This document shows positions 1 through 6,556 of a stretch of 10,406 nucleotides of DNA, piece after piece. This stretch comes from Candidatus Bathyarchaeota archaeon (GTDB lineage: Archaea; Thermoproteota; Bathyarchaeia; 40CM-2-53-6; RBG-13-38-9). The stretch covers positions 1,479 to 11,884 of the forward strand of contig JAGTQO010000044.1 in assembly GCA_018396565.1 (NCBI GenBank). Reading direction: 5' to 3'. A program made the position numbers and the translations under genes. The notes below the pieces were generated by a model, which was given only the letters and a program-made list of their open reading frames with translations, was not told the origin of the DNA and searched no databases. The stretch's first letter is position 1. Each line of letters starts with the position of its first letter.

Positions 1-29
1 GAGAGGAGCCTGTAAGGTTAAAGGGTAGA

Positions 30-266
30 TTATTTACCCTCGACAATTATCATCGTAAGGGTTGACCTAACCTTGTCGAGCCTCCTTATCTTCCAAGCCA
101 CAATCTCCTTGAGCTCATCCATCGTTCCAGCCTCAACCTTGGCGACTATGTCATATACGCCGTAGACTACATAAGCCTCCTTCACATTCGGAATCTTCTT
201 GATGTCTTTCAGAACCTCACCCTCGAAACCTATCTCAGCATTCACAAGAACATATGCGGAGGGCAT
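30..266 (-). CDS. Stand-alone Lrp/AsnC-type ligand-binding (RAM) domain protein
   Basis: This 78-residue protein is a single alpha/beta RAM (AsnC_trans_reg) domain without the helix-turn-helix that full Lrp/AsnC regulators carry. The pattern is clear: a first strand SAYVLVNAEIG, a helix with VLKDIKKIPNV, then EAYVVYGVYDIVAKVEA, where the Y/VxGxYD motif is the family hallmark, a second helix, and a last strand VRSTLTMIIVE. Stand-alone RAM proteins are common in archaea. They form oligomers that bind amino acids or other small molecules and may modulate full-length Lrp partners. The ATG at 266 is preceded on the minus strand by GTGA about 7 nt upstream, a weak ribosome binding site. The gene diverges from nnr across 156 bp. 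The family is confident; the ligand and partner cannot be told from the sequence. Confidence 0.88.
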   Translation of the reverse strand: MPSAYVLVNAEIGFEGEVLKDIKKIPNVKEAYVVYGVYDIVAKVEAGTMDELKEIVAWKIRRLDKVRSTLTMIIVEGK

Positions 267-347
267 ATCAATTTCACAGTATATTATGATCGTGTCTTCT
301 GGAAATTAAGGTTTCCCACCCATACAACTGAGAAAGCTTTTAGAGGG

Positions 348-375
348 TAGGTAACACCCATAATTGTGTAACCTA
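348..375. promoter_or_regulatory. Imperfect inverted repeat upstream of nnr, candidate operator
   Basis: The arms TAGGTAACAC (348-357) and GTGTAACCTA (366-375) are inverted copies matching at 9 of 10 positions, separated by 8 bp. The right arm overlaps a TATA-like element (CCTATTAAG, 372-380), which lies about 45 bp before the nnr start. A palindrome over the core promoter is a typical repressor site in archaea. Which protein binds is unknown, and the neighbouring RAM protein lacks a DNA-binding domain. Confidence 0.4.
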
Positions 376-422
376 TTAAGTTTGGGGTTGCTGATTCAAA
401 TTCTGAACAATAACATTAGGCT

Positions 423-1964
423 ATGGGATGTTTGATGTTTGACAGGGAGGTTTACCTCACATCCACAGATGTCAGGAGGCTAGACCTGAACTCTGAATAT
501 TTAGGTGTCTCACCACTACAGTTGATGGAGAATGCCGGTTCAGCTGTTGCAGCTGAGATCGCCTCAAGATTCAAACCTGAATCCAAGATTCTGATTCTGG
601 CAGGTCCAGGCAGGAACGGAGGTGACGGAATGGTTGCAGCCCGCCACCTCGCCTCAAGAGGATTCAAGGTAAACTTGATCCTTGTAGGAGGCGAGGCAAA
701 CATAAAGGACGACATAGTGAGCCGAAACTTTTCGACCCTGAAGAATATGTCCTCAACAATCCAGACTCAGACAGTCACAGACTCAACCGGAATAGGGGAG
801 TTTGAAGCCGACGTCATAGTCGACGGCCTCCTAGGCGTAGGGTTCAGGGGCCCCCTCAGACAACCTATCCTAGAAGCTGTCAGAGCATTGAACATGTCCA
901 GAGGGTTCAAGGTCTCTATAGATGTACCCACAGGGGTCGACTCAGACAGCGGCGAAGTCTACGGTGAAGCTGTGAAGGCAGACCTGACAGTCACATTACA
1001 CGCCGAGAAGGCAGGCTTCAGAAAGGCGAAGGAGTATCTTGGGGAGGTTAAGGTGGCGCCTATAGGGATACCTCCAGAAGCTGAATTATACACCGGTCCA
1101 GGGGATGTCGAAGTAGTTTTGAAGGCTAGGCCGGCGAGATCTAAGAAGGGCGACTATGGAAGGCTCCTAGTTATAGGTGGGAGCGAGACTTACAGTGGAG
1201 CGCCGGCCCTCGTAGCTTTAGCTGCCCTCCGCTCAGGGACAGACCTAGCCTATGTCGCAGCACCGTACAGAACAGCTGAAGCAATCTCCTCGATGTCACC
1301 GAACCTTATAACGATCAAACTTGCAGGTGAACATTTCAACCAAGCCAACCTAGGCCAACTCAGACCATACATAGAGAGGGCCACAACCGTCGCCGTAGGT
1401 CCTGGAATGGGACTCCACAAAGAGTCTGTAGAGGCCTTCAAGAAGCTGCTGCCCATACTCCAGCAATATTCCAAGCCTACACTGATAGACGCCGACGGAT
1501 TGAAAGCCTTAGCCACATTTAAGGGTCGACTAGGGTTTCCAGCGGTTCTCACCCCACATGCGGGAGAGTTTGAAAACCTCTCCGGAAGGAAGGTTCCAGC
1601 TGAAATTGAAGGCAGAGCCACGGAGGCGAAGACCCTTGCATGCGAGTATGGTGCAGTCATCATTCTGAAAGGTTGGGTAGACGTAGTATCTGACGGTGTG
1701 AAGGTGAGACTCAACAGGACTGGAAATCCAGGGATGACCGTGGGCGGAACAGGGGATGTACTCTCAGGAGTAGTCGCCGGACTGATGGCTCAAGGCGTTG
1801 ATCCATTCCAAGCATCAGCTGCAGGAGCCTTCATAAACGGTGCAGCCGGAGACATAGCCTATAAAGAGTATGGCCCACACCTCACCCCTACAGATCTGCT
1901 CGAGAACATCCATAAGATCATGAACAGTCCAATGATCCATAAGGACGTAAGGTATGGAGGCTGA
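423..1964 (+). CDS. nnr: Bifunctional NAD(P)H-hydrate epimerase / ADP-dependent NAD(P)H-hydrate dehydratase
   Basis: This enzyme repairs damaged cofactor in the cytoplasm. The N-terminal YjeF_N domain (about residues 8-225) interconverts R- and S-NAD(P)HX, and the C-terminal ribokinase-like domain (about 230-500) dehydrates S-NAD(P)HX back to NAD(P)H using ADP. Epimerase motifs seen are MENAG (35-39), AGPGRNGGDG (60-69), VDGLLGVGFRG (133-143) and SIDVPTGVDSDSG (165-177). Dehydratase motifs are LLVIGGSETYSGAP, VGPGMG (325-330), DADGL (356-360), LTPHAGEF (376-383) and GNPGMTVGGTGDVLSG (434-449). The length of 513 is normal for the fused prokaryotic form. ATG 423 is the first start; ATG 435 (MFDREVYL) is an alternative, and neither has a strong ribosome binding site. 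The tail end overlaps a possible tsr3 start at 1954. Confidence 0.95.
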   Translation: MGCLMFDREVYLTSTDVRRLDLNSEYLGVSPLQLMENAGSAVAAEIASRFKPESKILILAGPGRNGGDGMVAARHLASRGFKVNLILVGGEANIKDDIVSRNFSTLKNMSSTIQTQTVTDSTGIGEFEADVIVDGLLGVGFRGPLRQPILEAVRALNMSRGFKVSIDVPTGVDSDSGEVYGEAVKADLTVTLHAEKAGFRKAKEYLGEVKVAPIGIPPEAELYTGPGDVEVVLKARPARSKKGDYGRLLVIGGSETYSGAPALVALAALRSGTDLAYVAAPYRTAEAISSMSPNLITIKLAGEHFNQANLGQLRPYIERATTVAVGPGMGLHKESVEAFKKLLPILQQYSKPTLIDADGLKALATFKGRLGFPAVLTPHAGEFENLSGRKVPAEIEGRATEAKTLACEYGAVIILKGWVDVVSDGVKVRLNRTGNPGMTVGGTGDVLSGVVAGLMAQGVDPFQASAAGAFINGAAGDIAYKEYGPHLTPTDLLENIHKIMNSPMIHKDVRYGG

Positions 1965-1994
1965 GAGGTCTTCAGCCCAAAATTATACGTATAC

Positions 1995-2495
1995 ATGATG
2001 GGTCAAGATGACCCATCCAAATGCACATCAGCAAAACTTGTAAGATTTAACTTGGCCAAACCCATAAGGTCCAGAAGACTGATACCGCGCAGAGCCATAC
2101 TTCTAAACCCATCCTCAAACCTGGTTCTGACACCCTCGGATAGAGAAAATGTTGATGATGGAGGTGTCGTAGCGGTAGACTGCTCATGGAAGAATGTTGG
2201 AGAGACCTTCAACCGGAGATTCCCAGGATTGAACAGGCGCCTACCATCACTCTTGGCAGCTAACCCTGTAAGTTACGCCAAGATAGGAGTCTTAAGTTCA
2301 GCTGAAGCCCTGGCGGCCAGCCTAATAATAACAAGCCACAGTCAGGAGGGTGAGAGGATTCTGAAGATCTATAAGTGGGGCCAAACATTTCTAACATTAA
2401 ACATGGAACCCCTGAAAGAATACTCCAGAGCGAAGAGTCTGGAAGATGTTTTGAAGGTTGAGGAGGCCTACTTCGGCTCAACAAGAATAAGTTGA
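1995..2495 (+). CDS. tsr3: rRNA aminocarboxypropyltransferase Tsr3 (DUF367), N-terminus uncertain
   Basis: Tsr3 transfers the 3-amino-3-carboxypropyl group of S-adenosylmethionine to a hypermodified pseudouridine of small-subunit rRNA, a late ribosome-maturation step in archaea and eukaryotes. Family marks seen are DDPSKCTSAKL (N-terminal RLI-like segment), LTPSDRE, GGVVAVDCSWKN, LPSLLAANPVSYAKIGVLSSAEALAA (in pieces at about residues 83-108), KWGQTFLTLN and EYSRAKS. The ATG at 1995 lacks a ribosome binding site and starts inside the conserved segment. Family members read KLYVY or similar just before this point, and KLYVY is encoded in frame upstream (1980-1994), but no start codon precedes it before the nnr stop. 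An ATG at 1954 with MEAERSSAQ lies one frame off and would join if the A-run at 1979-1982 had one more A. Family call confident, start not. Confidence 0.88.
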   Translation: MMGQDDPSKCTSAKLVRFNLAKPIRSRRLIPRRAILLNPSSNLVLTPSDRENVDDGGVVAVDCSWKNVGETFNRRFPGLNRRLPSLLAANPVSYAKIGVLSSAEALAASLIITSHSQEGERILKIYKWGQTFLTLNMEPLKEYSRAKSLEDVLKVEEAYFGSTRIS

Positions 2496-2545
2496 AGAAG
2501 TTGATGTGAATATTTTCGGAAGTTTAAGGTGAAGATCCTTACACA

Positions 2546-2555
2546 GAAATTTAAA
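2546..2555 (+). promoter_or_regulatory. TATA-like promoter element for wrbA
   Basis: GAAATTTAAA has the AT-rich TATA character. Transcription would start about 25 bp downstream near 2575-2580, giving a leader of about 50 nt before the preferred ATG at 2630. It lies in the 134 bp between the tsr3 stop and that start, so wrbA probably has its own promoter. Confidence 0.4.
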
Positions 2556-2629
2556 CGCAAGCATCCTTTTATTTCAAACTTTTTAGGGAAAGAATGTAGA
2601 TCCATGTGGATAGAATGTTGGTGTGTTCC

Positions 2630-3256
2630 ATGTCTGATAGAGATCTGAAGATATTGATAGTATTCTATTCAATGTACGGTAACACGGCTAGACTGGCGAG
2701 GGCTGTCGCTGAGGGTGTCGGTGAGGTTGAAGGCGTCAAACCGGTCCTCAGACAGGTTCCTGAACTCATCCCTCAACATACCATAGATTCAAACCCAAGG
2801 ATCAAGGCTGTTAAGGAGAGTCTCAGGGATATTCCTGTTGCAAATGTCAATGATCTGGCTGAGGCTGACGGGGTTATATTTGGAACACCGACAAGGTTCG
2901 GCAACATGTGTTCACAGATGAAACAGTCCATAGATCAGACTGGAAGCCTCTGGCTTGAGGGTAGGCTTGAAGGTAAGCCTGCCGGAGTATTCACATCAAC
3001 CTCAACCCTTCATGGAGGTCAGGAGACCACCATAATATCGACGATGATACCTCTGCTCCATCATGGAATGATTATCGTCGGGGTCCCATATTCTGAGAGT
3101 AGGCTTCTCGACATGGATTTCGGAGGCGGCTCCCCATACGGCGCCTCGGCCGTTGTTGGACCTGAGTCTGAGATGCATCCTACTGAGCGTGACTTGGCCA
3201 TAGCAAAAACCTTGGGTAGAAGAGTAGCAGAGGTTGCTAAGAAACTTCGCAACTGA
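2630..3256 (+). CDS. wrbA: WrbA-type flavodoxin-like NAD(P)H:quinone oxidoreductase
   Basis: This FMN protein is expected to reduce quinones by two electrons in the cytoplasm and to protect against redox stress. The FMN phosphate loop is FYSMYGNTARLARAVAEG near the N-terminus. GTPTRFGNMCSQMKQSID followed by QTGSLW, then TSTSTLHGGQETT, LLHHGMIIVGVPY and GGSPYGASAVVGP are the WrbA signatures in the usual order. The length of 208 matches the family. ATG 2630 is chosen because it puts the first strand (LKILIVFYS) at the normal distance and has GGTG at 2620-2623, 6 nt upstream. GTG 2606 and ATG 2615 are in-frame alternatives that would add up to eight residues. The gene converges on cobA with only 6 bp between the stops. 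Confidence 0.92.
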   Translation: MSDRDLKILIVFYSMYGNTARLARAVAEGVGEVEGVKPVLRQVPELIPQHTIDSNPRIKAVKESLRDIPVANVNDLAEADGVIFGTPTRFGNMCSQMKQSIDQTGSLWLEGRLEGKPAGVFTSTSTLHGGQETTIISTMIPLLHHGMIIVGVPYSESRLLDMDFGGGSPYGASAVVGPESEMHPTERDLAIAKTLGRRVAEVAKKLRN

Positions 3257-3262
3257 ACAACC

Positions 3263-3811
3263 TCAGTATTCTATACCCTTCCTAGACTTTATCCCCCTCC
3301 TATAAGGATGTTTCCTCTCAACGAACTCAGTCACATAGTCAGCGGCCTCGATGATTTCAGGCGGGCAATCTCTGCCTGTGATCACAAGCTCCAAACCTTC
3401 AGGCTTACCATTGATCAACTCCATAACCTGATCTAATCTTATCATTCCAAGATTGATTGCGTGGGTCAACTCGTCCAGAATCAGTATGTCACATTCACCG
3501 GCCTTGACCTTCGATATGGCTCGTTCGAAAGCTTCCTCAGCCTCCTCAATATCTTCTCTTCCAGGCTTACTCTTAATGAAATGTTTCTGACCATAAGCTT
3601 CTATCTGGAATCCTGGGATGTGCTTAGCCGAATTCCTCTCACCATAAAGGTACCTACCCTTCAGAAACATTATCATGCAAACTTTCATTCCGTGACCTGC
3701 CGCCCTCAAGGCCAAACCCAGAGCCGCCGTCGTCTTACCCTTCCCGTCGCCGGTATAGACGTGGATCAGACCCTGCCTTCTGTTCACGGCAGCCAACCTT
3801 GCACAACCCAA
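3263..3811 (-). CDS. cobA: Cob(I)alamin adenosyltransferase, CobA/CobO type
   Basis: This cytoplasmic enzyme transfers the adenosyl group of ATP to the cobalt of reduced corrinoid, making adenosylcobalamin or its precursor. The modified P-loop TGDGKGKTT (residues 20-28, counted from the TTG at 3811) is specific to this family. A Walker B-like segment CDILILDEL (107-115), TGRDCPPEIIEAADYVTEF (145-163) and the ending HPYRRGIKSRKGIEY (168-182) all match CobA. The start is uncertain: TTG 3811 (182 residues), TTG 3796 or GTG 3787 (174 residues). Family lengths allow all three. The gene lies 107 bp downstream of the ArsR-type regulator on the same strand and may be read with it. It is the one gene in the middle region with a firm link to B12, and it anchors the interpretation of the neighbours. 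Confidence 0.93.
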   Translation of the reverse strand: MGCARLAAVNRRQGLIHVYTGDGKGKTTAALGLALRAAGHGMKVCMIMFLKGRYLYGERNSAKHIPGFQIEAYGQKHFIKSKPGREDIEEAEEAFERAISKVKAGECDILILDELTHAINLGMIRLDQVMELINGKPEGLELVITGRDCPPEIIEAADYVTEFVERKHPYRRGIKSRKGIEY

Positions 3812-3840
3812 ATAATTAATGGAACCCCCTCGGCTTAAAA

Positions 3841-3849
3841 CATTATATC
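3841..3849 (-). promoter_or_regulatory. Possible TATA element for cobA
   Basis: Read on the minus strand this is GATATAATG. A start about 25 bp downstream (near 3819) would leave a leader of only about 8 nt before the TTG at 3811. A GAGGGGG stretch (3826-3832) that could serve as a ribosome binding site would then lie upstream of the transcript, so it would help only in read-through from the regulator gene. Confidence 0.3.
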
Positions 3850-3869
3850 AGCCGGACTGTTGAATAATT

Positions 3870-3906
3870 GAATATTGATGTGAGAATTTTTTTCTCGACA
3901 ATATTC
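3870..3906 (-). repeat. Two-step stem-loop between the ArsR regulator and cobA
   Basis: A perfect 8-bp outer inverted repeat (GAATATTG 3870-3877 and CAATATTC 3899-3906) encloses an inner 5-bp stem (GAGAA 3882-3886 and TTCTC 3892-3896) with a 5-base loop. In the minus-strand transcript the loop is A-rich and no U-tract follows, so it is not a classic terminator. It starts 13 bp past the regulator stop. It could be an mRNA 3'-end or processing structure, or an operator for cobA. Confidence 0.4.
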
Positions 3907-3918
3907 CTGGGGATTCAG

Positions 3919-4431
3919 TTAACGTATGTTGACAGTGATCTTTTTTTCAGTTATTGGAATCAATCTCTTAAGTAGAATCTCATCATTGTTTTTGACTTTG
4001 TAGTTGTTCATAGGTATGTCTGCGAGTCTACTATTGACTTCGTAGAGGTAGTATCCCTCCTTCCCATCTATAGATATGAGAAGTTCGCTGTCATTTACTC
4101 TCTTCGTTTCAACGGCGCAGGTCATCTTCAAAGCGTCTAAGACACTGCTGCCTCTTGAAAGTTTTACATTCAATCTTTCCGCAAAGGCGTCGAATATCCC
4201 GTATATTCTATCACCCCTAGCTCTTAGAATGTGACTTCTTCCATATTCTCTCCTCTCAATCAGCCCCGCCTTCTCCAGGATCCTTACATGTTTGGCTGCT
4301 ACTGGTACAGATATTCCTAGCCTCTTTGCTAGAGCTGTGATGTGCATCTGGTCTTTCAATAGGGCTTTGATTATCTCTACGCGTGTTTGGCTGCTCAGGG
4401 CTCTTAACACGATCGCCACCTTCTTACCCAT
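3919..4431 (-). CDS. ArsR-family winged-helix regulator with a DUF4430-like C-terminal domain
   Basis: Residues 5-70 form an ArsR-type winged helix: LRALSSQTRVEIIKALL, then a recognition region LAKRLGISVPVAAKHVRILE, and a wing with LIERREYGRSHILRA. No metal-binding CxC motif is seen. Residues about 88-157 are unlike usual ArsR tails. SSVLDAL (95-101), LLISIDG (117-123), GYYLYEVNSRLADI (126-139) and YKVKNNDEILL (144-154) follow the order of DUF4430/transcobalamin C-terminal domains (a TVLDAL helix, a yIxsIdG strand, GWxyxVNG, then a YxLkdGDeI strand). The two divergent neighbours carry full DUF4430 domains, and cobA lies downstream on the same strand. I infer a one-component regulator whose ligand domain is related to the capture proteins it may control, possibly sensing a corrinoid. 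The ATG at 4431 lies about 25 bp from a palindromic TATA element, so its mRNA may be nearly leaderless. The HTH is confident; the C-terminal domain assignment is by eye. Confidence 0.85.
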   Translation of the reverse strand: MGKKVAIVLRALSSQTRVEIIKALLKDQMHITALAKRLGISVPVAAKHVRILEKAGLIERREYGRSHILRARGDRIYGIFDAFAERLNVKLSRGSSVLDALKMTCAVETKRVNDSELLISIDGKEGYYLYEVNSRLADIPMNNYKVKNNDEILLKRLIPITEKKITVNIR

Positions 4432-4436
4432 TTTGC

Positions 4437-4475
4437 TAATATATATTATCCAAACCTTATATAATATTTACTAAA
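4437..4475. promoter_or_regulatory. Shared divergent promoter/operator region with palindromes
   Basis: The 72 bp between the regulator and the first capture gene contain a perfect 12-bp palindrome TAATATATATTA (4437-4448), a self-complementary TATA box TTATATAA (4457-4464) and a small palindrome TTTACTAAA (4467-4475). The TTATATAA box is symmetrical. It sits about 25 bp before a start for the regulator (minus strand, near-leaderless) and about 25 bp before the ribosome binding site of the rightward gene. The flanking palindromes are plausible sites for the ArsR-type protein, which would then control both directions. AT-richness makes short palindromes likelier by chance. Confidence 0.5.
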
Positions 4476-4486
4476 CTATCTAAATG

Positions 4487-4493
4487 CTGGAGG
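4487..4493 (+). promoter_or_regulatory. Ribosome binding site of the first capture gene
   Basis: CTGGAGG lies 10 nt before the TTG at 4504 and supports that start over the ATG at 4528. The second paralogue has the same CTGGAGGC block 9 nt before a TTGAAA start. Confidence 0.65.
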
Positions 4494-4503
4494 CAGAATA
4501 AGG

Positions 4504-6480
4504 TTGAAACTAATCAAAGGATCTTTAATGGTATTGATCCTATTAACCTCCCTAGGAATAGTCTACATAATCCCCCAAGCATCATCCTACCCATACAGCA
4601 AGACCAGCACACAAGTCGCCTCAGCCCTGGCATGGCTGAGAGCAAACCAGACAGACAATGGAATGATAGGATCATTCGCCGTCTCATCTTGGGCAGCGAT
4701 GGCCATCGCAGCCGCAGAGGGTGATCCAAACAAATGGTCGAAAACCCAGCAGAGCCCAACATTAATCCAATACTTGAAAAGCAACAAGGCATCATTAAGT
4801 TCATGCACAGACTATAGCAGATTCATCCTATCAATGGTAGCCGCAGACCTAGACCCGAAGAATGTGGATGGAGTAGACCTCGTATCTACACTCGAATCCT
4901 TCTACAACAATAACCAGTTCGGAGACCCAACCCTACTCAATGATGACTACTGGGCAGTCATAGCCCTAATCTCAGCAGGCAAATACAAGTCTGACCCAAA
5001 GATTCAGAGTGCAGTCAACTTCATAAAGTCTCATCAAAACTCAACAAACGGAGGTTGGAGCTTCGATGTCGCAGCTGCCTATGGACCAGATGTAGATAGC
5101 ACCGCCGCAGCCATCATGGCCCTAATCTCCACCGGCGAAGATAAAACGTCAAACCATATAACAAAAGGTCTGGCCTACATCAAATCGAAACAAGTTGCAA
5201 GTGGCGGCTTCGACGGTGGATGGGGGACAAGCGCAGAGACAGACTCATGGGCTATACAAGCAATAGTAGCGACAGGCCAAAACGTCACTGGACCAGAATG
5301 GACACACAGCAGTGGCAAGACACCTATAGACGACCTACTCACCTTCCAGAACCCAGACGGCGGATTCAGAGACTACACCGGAAAATCAAACGCATGGACA
5401 ACATCATATGCGATCTCGGCGTTGATGGGGAAACCTTACCCGATCGTTAGGGGTGTGAGAGTGAATATCCGCATCGAAGGCCAACAATACACAATATGGA
5501 AAGGGTCAGTTTACGTAACTTGGTCGAACATCACAGAGGCCACACCTCAAGCAGGTAGGAAACATTACTATGGCCAGCCGACAGTCCTTGGAGCCCTAGA
5601 CAAAGCTGCAACCGCCGCAAACTTCACTTATACTGTGGATTACTCATATGGTTCAGCCTATGTGAAAGCGATCAAGGATGAAGCGGCATCTGGCCTCAAC
5701 GGTTGGCTGTTCAGAGTAAACAACCATACAACCGGCAGCTACAGTTGTGACGGATATGTGTTGAATAGTGTTTCACCGCCAGACCCTCCACATATAGATA
5801 TTCTGTGGTATTACGGCGGGTGGGGTGATAAGGTTCTAGGAATAACGGTCGACCGCACAACCATAAACGTCAGCGAGACCATAACAGTGACCGTAACATA
5901 TTATGATGAAACAGGAGAATCTTGGCTTCCAGTAGCAGATGCAACAGTCTGGGCCGGCGCAAAACACTCAACAAACCAAAGTGGGAGAGCCCTGATTCAA
6001 CTACAGAGCAGCGGCACATACCAAGTATACGCCAACAAGACAGGTTACGTTAGAAGTGACAAGATACAAGTGAATGTTACAGGTGGCGGAGGCAGCGGCG
6101 GCGTAGATGTCAAAGCAAATATTATTCCGGCGCTGGCACTTGAAGTGACGCCTAACCTTGTCGATTTCGGCACACTCGGACCCAAGATGACAAGTCGAAC
6201 ATTTCAAATAAACCTCAAGAATACAGGCTCACTGAACGGAACTGTAACAGTGACTGTTACAGATCTGAATGCGACGTCCTTATTCAGAGACTGCCTACAA
6301 TTATCTGAGAACCCGCCAGCATGGACAGTATGGGGAGGCTACCGCACCCTCATCCGTGGACATGACGGCAACACGCCCGGAGAGAAGATCGCCTACATCA
6401 GACTGCAGATCCCGGAAAACTATCCGGCAGTTCCAGGGCCGAATAAAGGTAAGGTAACATTCTGGCTGGAACCGAGTTGA
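4504..6480 (+). CDS. Secreted transcobalamin-like protein: alpha/alpha-barrel repeats, DUF4430, two beta domains
   Basis: The 658-residue product begins with a signal peptide (MKLIKG, then hydrophobic to about residue 22; no lipobox). Residues 33-313 hold about five helical-hairpin repeats of the squalene-cyclase/prenyltransferase-like fold, with GSFAVSSWAAMAIA, LNDDYWAVIALISAG, GGWSFDV followed by DSTAAAIMALI, GGFDGGW followed by TDSWAIQAI, and PDGGFRD followed by WTTSYAISALMG. Residues 318-445 form a DUF4430 domain (PTVLGALDKAA, GLNGWLFRVN, HIDILWYYG). An Ig-like domain (447-526), a GGGGSGG linker and a second beta domain (535-658) follow. The barrel-then-DUF4430 order is that of intrinsic factor and transcobalamin, so corrinoid capture outside the cell is the best inference. 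No membrane anchor is visible at the C-terminus, so it may be released or held by its partner. About twelve NxS/T sequons suggest heavy glycosylation. TTG start set by CTGGAGG. Confidence 0.87.
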   Translation: MKLIKGSLMVLILLTSLGIVYIIPQASSYPYSKTSTQVASALAWLRANQTDNGMIGSFAVSSWAAMAIAAAEGDPNKWSKTQQSPTLIQYLKSNKASLSSCTDYSRFILSMVAADLDPKNVDGVDLVSTLESFYNNNQFGDPTLLNDDYWAVIALISAGKYKSDPKIQSAVNFIKSHQNSTNGGWSFDVAAAYGPDVDSTAAAIMALISTGEDKTSNHITKGLAYIKSKQVASGGFDGGWGTSAETDSWAIQAIVATGQNVTGPEWTHSSGKTPIDDLLTFQNPDGGFRDYTGKSNAWTTSYAISALMGKPYPIVRGVRVNIRIEGQQYTIWKGSVYVTWSNITEATPQAGRKHYYGQPTVLGALDKAATAANFTYTVDYSYGSAYVKAIKDEAASGLNGWLFRVNNHTTGSYSCDGYVLNSVSPPDPPHIDILWYYGGWGDKVLGITVDRTTINVSETITVTVTYYDETGESWLPVADATVWAGAKHSTNQSGRALIQLQSSGTYQVYANKTGYVRSDKIQVNVTGGGGSGGVDVKANIIPALALEVTPNLVDFGTLGPKMTSRTFQINLKNTGSLNGTVTVTVTDLNATSLFRDCLQLSENPPAWTVWGGYRTLIRGHDGNTPGEKIAYIRLQIPENYPAVPGPNKGKVTFWLEPS

Positions 6481-6499
6481 GCCTACGTAAAAACAAATT

Positions 6500-6540
6500 A
6501 TCTGGGGAATACTCAGAAAGAGTATCTCCCAGATCTTTTT
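6500..6540 (+). terminator. Strong stem-loop followed by a T-tract between the two paralogues
   Basis: A 15-bp inverted repeat (6500-6514 and 6520-6534; one A-C mismatch and one G-U pair) with a 5-base loop is followed by TTTTT (6536-6540). It resembles an intrinsic terminator or attenuator, ending just before the CTGGAGG ribosome binding site (6541-6547) of the next gene. CCAGA in the right arm (6529-6533) can also pair with TCTGG (6540-6544), which would cover part of that site. It may lower expression of the downstream genes relative to the first. Confidence 0.6.
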
Positions 6541-6547
6541 CTGGAGG
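6541..6547 (+). promoter_or_regulatory. Ribosome binding site of the second capture gene
   Basis: CTGGAGG stands 9 nt before TTG 6557, matching the leader of the first paralogue, and only 3 nt before the in-frame TTG at 6551. This decides the start in favour of 6557. Confidence 0.6.
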
Positions 6548-6556
6548 CTCTTGAGT

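Noticed and set aside
3257..3262. Terminator between wrbA and cobA
   Set aside because: The 6-bp gap has no T-tract or hairpin. The genes simply converge with minimal spacing, so overlapping 3' ends are likely but no site can be named.
4430..4503. A cobalamin riboswitch in front of the capture genes
   Set aside because: The region is only 72 bp, very AT-rich, and shows no stem-loops or B12-box-like sequence; it cannot hold such an element.
5220..5450. Overlapping open frames inside the capture genes and other long genes
   Set aside because: They lack family motifs, have compositions typical of out-of-frame reading, and lie fully within well-supported genes.
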